Part shown: in pieces, positions 1-64,000 of the stretch
Layout: each line of letters begins with the position of its first letter
How positions within the stretch are numbered: position 1 is the stretch's first letter
Origin: Microcebus murinus
Taxonomy: Eukaryota > Chordata > Mammalia > Primates > Cheirogaleidae
Direction of reading: 5' to 3'
Assembly: GCF_040939455.1 (NCBI RefSeq)
Contig: NC_134117.1
Location: forward strand, 26,281,501-26,345,500
DNA: 64,000 bases
Translations under genes and position numbers: made by a program
Notes under the pieces: generated by a model
The model's database searches: none
Told to the model about the DNA's origin: nothing
Seen by the model: only the letters and a program-made list of their open reading frames with translations

Positions 1-783
1 AGGTTGCAAGACAACAGATTTCTTTACCTTTCTGCCCTGGTTTCTCTGATCATCTCACCTAAGCCAGAGTAGGTTTGTTCTCACAGCCCAACATGGCACA
101 ACCTGTTGAACCAGAGTTCGCTTAGTGCGCGCTGCAGTCCTCAGAAGCATGCTAGGTGGGGTGGCCTTGCAGCTGAAGGGCAGCAGGTGGCCCAGGCCGT
201 GCCACTCGGCCGTGTGAGGACGCTGTGGTCAAGATGGGCTCCACTTTTCCTGTTCGTCTGTTCCTAGTTCTCTAAGGAATCACCTGGCTGTCACTGCCAC
301 CTTTTGTCCAGCACGAACTCCAGTGACATAAACCAGAGGAGGAAATGCTGCTTTCCTAGCTTCTCTCATTTCCTTCCTTCCTGAAGCAGATTTAGGTTTC
401 ATTTTCTGACACCTCTTATCCTTTTGCGCAAAGGAAAGAAACTCTTCATTTAGCCCTATGTCGTCACGTACAAGAGAAATGTGCAGTTGCTTTTGAGGTT
501 AAATGTTCCTTCTTTCTCATTGCTGGGACTTGACATTTTTTAAATGGATTCTCATTCCCAAATGGTAATGTTTTCTGGAGAGTTAAGCTTCAAGACATAA
601 GGAAATTTCCAGGTGCTCACGAAAGCATATTCTTTTGAAGGAACCTGTACTGGAGGGCCCCTGCGAAGAGGAACTCTGTCCCAGCTCGTCCCGGGTAGGC
701 AGAGACGCGCCTGCGCAGCTCCAGCACTCTCCTTCGTAGGAGCAAACAAGAAAGGAGAATGGCACCTGTTATCTTTTAGTTAA

Positions 784-1140
<357 letters not shown>

Positions 1141-2046
1141 TGAAAGAGTATACTGGCTAATTCTGGGGTGGGGGGGTGCAGTAAACTCAGGCATTACATT
1201 TTCTAAATATTTTTTTTAAAGGCTTCAAAATTTATATCTTTAGTGCTTATCTCTCACCTGAATTTAGAATGGTGGATTTAGGAAACTATTTTTATAGTTT
1301 TTTATACTCCGTCCCCATTCCTTTCATGCATAGTTCTTACAAATCCTAATAAATCCTTTTGGGCATGTATCTATCACTCAGGGGACCAGCAGAAAACAAA
1401 AGGCACTGTGAAATTGGGTAATTTGAGGGGGACCCATTTAAAACAGAATGGACAAGTTTAGGGAAAATAACAAAGGATTGTAGTGTATACCAAGGCTAGC
1501 AGGAGGGCTACCCCACTCCTGATGACGGGGCAGGGGAAGAGATAGATGATTATCTGACATAAGAGAAAGAGCTCTTTTGAGGGGGCCTTCTAATGGTAGC
1601 TGTGGCCTTTAATAGAGCTATGCAGCCACCTCACAGCTCAGCAGGGAGGCGTCAGGGGAATAAACACCAATCTGCCTTCAGAGCTCCTGCAGGTGCTACC
1701 CCTTGGCTGAACCCAGCTGGAAGCCATAGGCCAGGGAGGCCTTGAGGAAGTTCCTGAGGGTCAGCCTGGATCTACCAGCACAGGGCAGGTGGGAGGACAG
1801 ACTAGAAGGCAGATATTCAGTATCCTCAGTCTGTACCAAAAGCAGACCTTGACTGCAAAGGCCTTGTTGGAAATTACTTATTAAGCCATTTGCTATCAGT
1901 ATCTATCAGGGTAAAAGTTTATAGTTTGTGATCTCAGGAGATTTTTAATAAAACATGTCCAGACTTGCAGATATATTGCTTATAAAAACTTGCCAAAGTC
2001 TCTCAGGCCTTCTTTCACATTCTCTCACATTTTATGAAATACATTT

Positions 2047-2374
2047 TTTTTTTTTGAGACAGAGTCTCACTCTGTTGCCCGGGCTAGAGTCCTGTGGCAT
2101 CAGCCTAGCTCACAGCAACCTCACGCTCCTGTGGTCAAGAGATCCTCCTGGCTCAGCCTCCTGAGTAGCTGGGACTACAGGCATGCACCACTGTGCCTGG
2201 CTGATTTTTTCTATATATTTTTAGTTGGCCAATTATTTCTTTCTATTTTTAGTAGAGATGGGGTCTTGTTCTTGCTCTTGCTCAGACTGGTCGTGAACTC
2301 CTGAGCTCAAATGATCCGCCCACCTCAGCCTCCCAGAGTGCTAGGATTAAAGGCGTGAGCCACTGCACCCAGCC
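2047..2374 (-). mobile_element. Lemur-type Alu
   Basis: Antisense, with the lemur linker ('ttttagttggccaattattt') and 'ggcatcagcctagctcacag' end. Target duplication 'tatgaaatacattt' left and 'tatgaaatatattt' right. Inserted at the edge of an L1M fragment. Confidence 0.9.
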
Positions 2375-2375
2375 T

Positions 2376-2645
2376 ATGAAATATATTTTTAAAAAATATT
2401 TTTATTGTGGTAAATATATATAACCCTAAAGTTTACCATTTTAACTGTTTTTAAGTATATAGTTCTGTAGTGTTAGTATTCACATTACTTTGCACCTATC
2501 ACCACCATCCATCTCCAGAACTTTTTCATTTTCCCACAGTGAAATGCTATACCCATTAAACACTAACTCCTCATCTCCTCTTCCCCCTGGCCCCTGGCAG
2601 CCACCATTCTACTTTCTGTCTCCATAAATTTGACCACTCAGTACC
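2376..2645 (-). mobile_element. L1M 3' end fragment
   Basis: Text such as 'tttattgtggtaaatatata', 'caccaccatccatctccaga' and 'ccattctactttctgtctcc' is the familiar antisense end of old mammalian L1 copies. Confidence 0.65.
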
Positions 2646-2651
2646 GTCACG

Positions 2652-2757
2652 TCTCGCTGTTGCTCAGGCTGGTCTTGAACTCCTGAGCTCAAGCCATCCT
2701 CCCACCTTGGCTGCCCAGAGTGCTGGGATTACAGGTGTCAGCCACTGTGCCTGGCTG
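2652..2757 (-). mobile_element. Alu fragment
   Basis: Right-arm end only ('ttgctcaggctggtcttgaa … gccactgtgcctggc'), diverged. Confidence 0.75.
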
Positions 2758-3284
2758 ACCTTGTAAATTTTTAAGCAACTGAGTAATATGTAAAAATTGA
2801 CATTTTGTTAAGATTAATCAGATGAACTGACATTTTAGTGGGGAGAAAAGAATTTTAACGTTGACTAAGAGGAGAGGAGAAAGATACTTAAAAAAATTCT
2901 AGGCAGATATTGAACTCTAGTTAAGATATGTATGCTGAAGTTTGGGGGGAAATGTGGTTTATTTTGAAATGCATCAAAATATGTGTATATTTGAAATGCA
3001 TTAAAAATAACATGAATTGATAAAGGAATAAAGTGATGGATGATACGTGATAAAGTAACTGGAGTAATGTTAATGGTAGAATCTAAGTGGTGGGTATACA
3101 ATTCTTTCAACTTTGCTGTTTGAAAAATTTCATAATACAATGTTGGAGAAACAGAAAAATGGAAGTCTAGAACGTTTGGAAGGAAGAACCAATGAGATTT
3201 AAAAGAAGCGATGTTTGTGGTAAAAAGAACACAAACAACGCAAAAAAAGCCCTGAATCCTGGTCTGGCTTAGCTATTTGTTAAC

Positions 3285-3400
3285 GGTTAAGATTGAGTAG
3301 ATTACTCAGTGGCGGTGCTGGAATTGAACCCAGGCACCCTGCCTCCAGAGCCTGGCTGTCCACACTGCAGTATTGTGATGATTCAAACTCCTCGCACCTG
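3285..3400 (-). repeat. MIR
   Basis: 'ctggaattgaacccaggcac…tccagagcctgg' is the conserved MIR core. Confidence 0.6.
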
Positions 3401-5321
3401 GTAGCTACTCACATGGGAGCTGCTGTTATTAGTGTACTGTCAGCTGTAGACGATGAAGAAGTCTGAGGTTTTAATGCTCAATTGGGAAGATTTATACGCC
3501 AGTGTCATACATAGACAGGCAAGCTGAAAACTAAAACTGTTTGTGGGGAAGGGATGGTTATTTTAGTTTTAGATAAGTAGAACTTGAGATTTTGATATAG
3601 TTTCATGTATTTTCTGAAAGTTCAATAAATTATTTGTTTACCAAAAATGTGTAAATGTTTTAATGTGCTGGGCACTGCTGTAGACCACTGGACAAAACAG
3701 ACACTCTCTTCCCTCACAGAGTTTACATTCTAAAAGGGTTTGAAGGATTTTTCTTTCCAAGGATATTTACGTTTCAAATGCAGAATGACCCTCCAGAGGC
3801 AGAAATGCAGGCATTCAGCAGCGAGGGAAGGAGGTGGTATTTTCACAGCAAAGTTTTCTGTTGTCCCTGAAATCGTGCCATACAGGCATCAATTTCCTCT
3901 GCTTTCTCTCAAGCCCATCTGTGTTCTGATTTCCTCTGAAGTTCTTTTTACTTCCATCTGGAGTTGGTGGAACAGCTTATAGAAGCAATTTATGATTAAG
4001 TTTCAAAATACATGCGCAAGCCTCTCAAATGGCCCTGGCATGGATAATAATAGTTGCTTTTCATAGTGTGTACAGGGCAGAGAAGACAGATGAAATTCAT
4101 CATATAATACGTGAAATAGAGGACATCAAGACCTACTTTCTGGTCTCACACATGAATCATGTAATTTAGCGAGGCTCTGACTTCAGTACCCTTCTAGGGT
4201 GTGTGTTTCTCGGGAATTACGCACTCATTCCAATCGAGTAGGAGGTCAGTCGGCAAAAGTATTTATTGAGCCAGATTCTCCTCTGCTTCTGAGTCATTTT
4301 CTGGTGGAGTGAAAAGGTTCTCAGGGAGAAGCTTTAACTCTTTCAGGTCACAAGGATTACTCCTTAATGGAACAGAGTAGCTCTTAAGTAATCCTGTGGG
4401 GTTTATGCTAATTCTTTACTTGATATTTTAGATAATGAGGTATCTATATAGTCTGACAATGAGATGAAATTTGAGAAAATACAGTATAAGAAGGAAAATA
4501 ATATCTACCTTGTCCCAAACTAGAGGAATTGTTTTAATAACATATAGATGGCTAAGAGGTTTGCAAAATACTGTTTGGTTTAAAAAAAAAAAAAAAAAAA
4601 CAACACTTGGGACACCACCCTTATGCGGAAATCTGACATCTGGCAACTTCAGTCCTCTGGAAGACAGCCAGAAAATAAGAAAGGGGCCTCAGAGCACATA
4701 AAAAGTCACTGTTGAAAAACTCTGGCGTTAACACATGTCCTTTTTACCACCGAAGAGTTTGTTAGCCTCCCGTTTAGAGCTTGTTTACTTTTATTTATCT
4801 GAGAACTTTAACAATTTTGATGGTATATGTGTGGTCCCCCGTCCCCAGCAAATTATAAACAGCAATATAGAAAGAGGGTGGGAAAATGGACAGAGGAACT
4901 AAATTGAGAGCAAAGTGTAGGCTGACATGAACAGAGAAAGGCCTAAAAGTTGCACAATCCGGGTATTATATATCACAACACAATACCGTAATGCATAATC
5001 TTAATAATGAACTTGCATCCATCAGCCAAAGAGCAAATCATGTTCAGTATCTTGAAGAAGTATATTGAAGAAGTCAGAGAAGTATACGTCTGTTGTTAAA
5101 CATGTTCAAAATTAACCAAGTTTCGATATGTTGAAATGGCAAGTGCTATACTGTTTACACAGATTATGTACTTGAAATAGCAAGTTCTCTGGTGATGCTA
5201 TGTCAGTGACACAGATTTGAGCTTGTAGTTGATTATGGAAATGATGTTTTGTAATAACCCGCTAACACTGAGCAGCGACTTTACCAGCCCTGTCCTAGGT
5301 GCTTTCACACTATTAGCAAAC

Positions 5322-5535
5322 CGGGTAAGCTTTGGAGACAGACACATGTGAGCTCTCATTCCACCTCTGACTTACTGTGTGACCTTGGGCAGATCACATC
5401 CCCTCTCTGAGCCTGTGTCCTTGCCTGCCAAATGCGAACCAATACTATACAAAGGATTGTTCTGAGGACTCCATGAGTACACAGTACAATGCATGGTACC
5501 TAGTAAGTGCTCAGTAGATATTAGGCACTGTTATA
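5322..5535 (+). repeat. MIR
   Basis: Well-preserved MIR ('ctgtgtgaccttgggcagat … cctagtaagtgctcagtaga'). Confidence 0.8.
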
Positions 5536-5569
5536 AGTACTTTATCATCGTAATCATCCTCTTAATTAT

Positions 5570-6065
5570 TATGAAAGTATCATTATCTCCATTTTTTGAG
5601 ACATGGAAACTGAAGCTAAGAGAGTTTAAGTAGTATGTCCAAGGTGAAATAACTAATAAATAATGGAGCTGGTTGCCGGGCGCGGTGGCTCACACCTGTA
5701 GTCCTCGCTCTCTGGGAGGCCGAGGCAGGCGGATTCCTTCGAAACCAGCCTGAGCAAGAGCGAGACCCCGTCTCTACTATAAATGGAAAGAAATTAATTG
5801 GCCAACTAAAAATATATACAAAAAATTAGCCGGGCATGGTGGCGCATGCCTGTAGTCCCAGCTACTCAGGAGGCTGAGGCAGGAGGATTGCTTGAGCCCA
5901 GGAGTTTGAGGTTGCTGTGAGCTAGGCTGACGCCACGGCACTCACTCTAGCCTGGGCAACAAAGCGAGACTCTGTCTCAAAAAAAAAAAAATCATGGAGC
6001 TGGGATTTGGGCTTGGGTCTCTGACTACAGAAGCCTAGTGTTTTACAGTCACACATGCTGCCTCC
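5570..6065 (-). repeat. MIR split by a lemur Alu
   Basis: MIR text runs 5570-5672 ('gagacatggaaactgaagct…') and resumes at about 6003 ('gggatttgggcttgggtctc'), with the Alu in between and its target duplication at the break. Confidence 0.7.
5673..5991 (+). mobile_element. Lemur-type Alu
   Basis: Sense copy with the 'ttaattggccaactaaaaat' linker and A tail. Flanks 'aataatggagctgg' / 'aatcatggagctgg' are its target duplication. Confidence 0.92.
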
Positions 6066-6204
6066 TTAGCATATAATTATAATTAGATTTTTTTGTGATG
6101 CTTAAAGAAAATCTGTGGTAGGAGAAGACAGAGGATGTGAGAAATACTACTAACCACTTCTCTTTTCCACTGTGAACTCAAGTCATCTCATTTTAGAAAA
6201 AAGT

Positions 6205-6388
6205 TCCAGGTGGGAAGGAGGAAGAGGGGGTGGGTAAATTCACACCTAACAGGTACAATGCACACTATCTGGGTGATGGGCATACTGATAACTTTGACTC
6301 AAATGGTACAAAAGCAATTTATGTAACCAAAACATTTGTACCCCCATAATATTCTGAAATTTAAAGATAATAAAAATAAAGAGAAAAC
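6205..6388 (+). mobile_element. Lemur L1 3' end, 5'-truncated
   Basis: 'gtacaatgcacactatctgg … aaaacatttgtacccccata … ctgaaatttaaa' followed by an A-rich tail. Short flanks near 'agttcca' may be the target duplication. It shares its last ~30 bases with the L1 ends at 29284 and 61731. Confidence 0.7.
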
Positions 6389-7177
6389 AGTTCCAATAAC
6401 ACAAAGATAAGCTACTTTTACTCAACAGTACAAATTAAATAGGTAATGTTTAATTGTGTTGCATGGTTCATTAAAATCTTATATGTACTTCTCATTAATA
6501 TGCCGAACCATTTATCCTATGCCTAATATGTCTGACCACATCAGTGTTTTCTTAGGTTATAAATTAACAGAGCTACAACCATCTTTTTTTGTAATTAGGC
6601 ACTTAATGCTTTTTGATGTGATTATAGTTGAATGTGAAATGAAAGTTAGAATCCTTATCTCTACTAACACCAAGTGAGTTCTTAAGGTGAATCAAGAGAA
6701 ATAGACATGGACACTCCGGAGATCTTTAGCTGTTCCTTGTAAAAGACCTGGGGAGAAATGTAGGACTAATCGTGGCTGACTGTCTAGGGGTGGACTATGT
6801 CTTCTACTTATGTCCTCTCTTTCCACTGCTGCAGCCCATACATGGGTTCCGCAGCCACACGTGTCAAGGTAATAGGCACAGTATGTTATTACAGCACAGA
6901 CACTGTGACAGTGCAAGGACATGCTCCCAGTTTGGACCATAGACTTCTGTGAACTAAAATCACACTGGATCTGGGATAGTGTACTAAATCGTGCCTGGAG
7001 GCACCATCTACATAGCACTTCCTTTTTTTTTTTATGAAGTTTTACTTTTCATTATGTTTTAAATCTCAGCCTTTGAGGCGTGGCTTTGCTGCAGTTCTTT
7101 AGGCCTTGTTATATTTTTCTGCAGACACAGTCCCAGTAGGTAGGAGCCAGAAATGCCCTTAGTCCCTCAGTTTATGT

Positions 7178-7368
7178 CAGGAATCCTCAAACTATGGCCC
7201 ACAGGCCACATGTGGGCCGCCTAGCACATTTATCCGGCCCTCCGGGTGTTTTTGCCACTGCTGCCTGTCCTGCTTACAGCCAACTCGTCCCAGGCCCACA
7301 GTGCGCACTCTCCAACGGTCTGAGAGACAGTGAACTGGCCCCCTGTTTAAAAAGTTTGAGGACCCCTG
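7178..7368. mobile_element. hAT MITE (191 bp), OC1/SPIN-like
   Basis: Terminal inverted repeats CAGGaaTCCTCAAACTatgg and, at the right on the minus strand, CAGGGGTCCTCAAACTTTTT. The interior is GC-rich ('gggccgcc', 'ccggccctccggg'). Flanks gtttatgt / ttttgt are at best a decayed 8-bp target duplication. The ends are those of hAT elements of the OposCharlie1 kind as I remember them; no transposase remains. Confidence 0.75.
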
Positions 7369-7898
7369 TTTTGTCATGGCCCTGAGCGCTGTGCTCTTGG
7401 ATAAATTATGTTTTCTGACCTTGCTGAGCCTTATAGTATCTTAATCTTTAAGATGGTTATGGGAAATAAATGAAATGTCATATCTAAAATCCCTACTTTT
7501 TAGATACTATATTTTAAAAGTATCATGTTGTCTGGTGCTTTAAGAATGTTAATTTCCTTACTGCCCTCTCCCGGCATTCTGAAAAGCCTACATTTGCTGA
7601 CTTGAATCTATTATGTCACTCAGAGGTACAGGTTATGTTTTTTTAAATTCTAGAATTCCTTTGGGATTCAAATGAAAAATATATGAAGAAATTAATATTT
7701 TTAGAGAAATAAATGAAAAAGTACTTTGGTTTTTAAAAAAATATATAAAGTATAAACTTATTTGCTTAGCTTTGACTTCATTATAAGTGTCTCTTTCTAT
7801 CTTAAGCTTTATCATTCTCACGAAACAGATCTATATTACAATGTCTTAATATTGACGCTTTCTGTTTCTTTTTGGTCTTTCTCTCCAGGTTATAAAAC

Positions 7899-63640
<55,742 letters not shown>

Positions 63641-64000
63641 GTAAGTTCCATTGCTACTTGATGTAGGAACTTGTTTCTTCAGAGGATTTTTCCTAACCCT
63701 TAAAAGACTGTATTTTCTTTCTTTGTAGATAAACCTAGATGTAGGCTCACCTTGCTGTATTTTTTTCATAGCACTTACCACTGTGTTTGTTTGTTGCCTG
63801 TCTCTTCCACCACAGCAGGGACTTTTTACAGTCACAGTTAGATCCCCAGCACCTAGGACAGCACCTGCTGTTTACTAGATGCCCAGTACATATTTGTTGA
63901 ATGAATATTTATTGAATGAATGAAATTAGAAAGTAGGGTAAAAGAACAGAACTATACTTAAGAATAACAATACTACCCACAGGCACTGTATTATTGATAG
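63641..64000 (+). other. DNMBP: DNMBP intron 8, 5' part
   Basis: Begins with the donor gtaagt. Mostly an L2 3' end (63725-63945). The next DH exon lies beyond the window. Confidence 0.8.
63725..63945 (+). repeat. L2 3' end
   Basis: 'gtctcttccaccacagcagg … tatttgttgaatgaatattt', typical L2 terminus. Confidence 0.75.

Noticed and set aside
1..500. DNMBP promoter at the left edge
   Set aside because: No CpG cluster, core promoter or donor that would fit a first exon; treated as intron.

Overview
The window is nuclear genomic DNA of a strepsirrhine primate, most likely a lemur and plausibly a mouse lemur (Microcebus). The evidence is the repeats. It holds about 20 copies of the lemur-type dimeric Alu, recognised by a 'ttaattggccaactaa…tatata' middle linker and a 'gctaggctgacgccacggcactcactctagcctgg' type 3' end. 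It also holds two non-human L1 3'-UTR types and two short DNA transposons (a TTAA-flanked piggyBac-like MITE and an OC1/SPIN-like hAT MITE) of the kind described in Microcebus. No bacterial, plasmid or CRISPR features are present.

One protein-coding gene spans the window on the + strand: DNMBP (Tuba), a scaffold and Cdc42 exchange factor linking dynamin to actin assembly. Seven coding exons can be placed with intact splice sites and matching phases: 7889-8043 (start codon 7899), 12560-12682, 19649-21658 (the large exon), 56701-56894, 57733-57832, 62898-63045 and an 18-nt microexon 63623-63640. They encode residues 1-912 and part of 913: four N-terminal SH3 domains, a disordered proline-rich linker, a coiled coil and the first half of the DH domain. 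The rest of DH, the BAR domain and the two C-terminal SH3 domains lie beyond 64000; the canonical promoter and first exon lie before base 1.

The 35-kb intron between the large SH3 exon and the DH exon holds the most interesting material. At 37489-38638 a 1,150-nt open frame ends in a consensus donor whose phase exactly matches the large exon, so it can replace the SH3 exons with a 383-residue tyrosine-rich N-terminus. At 50560-51270 a CpG island contains a non-coding first-exon candidate (donor at 51132) that would give a short DH-BAR-SH3 isoform starting at the ATG at 56703. The locus therefore appears to make at least three N-terminally different Tuba forms.

The remainder is intron filled with interspersed repeats: lemur Alus, older AluJ/monomers, MIR, L2, L1M, an Hsmar2-like mariner carrying two nested Alus, a hAT-Charlie element, a MaLR-type LTR, several copies of an old purine-rich family, an ATP5PD processed pseudogene and a U2 snRNA fragment.
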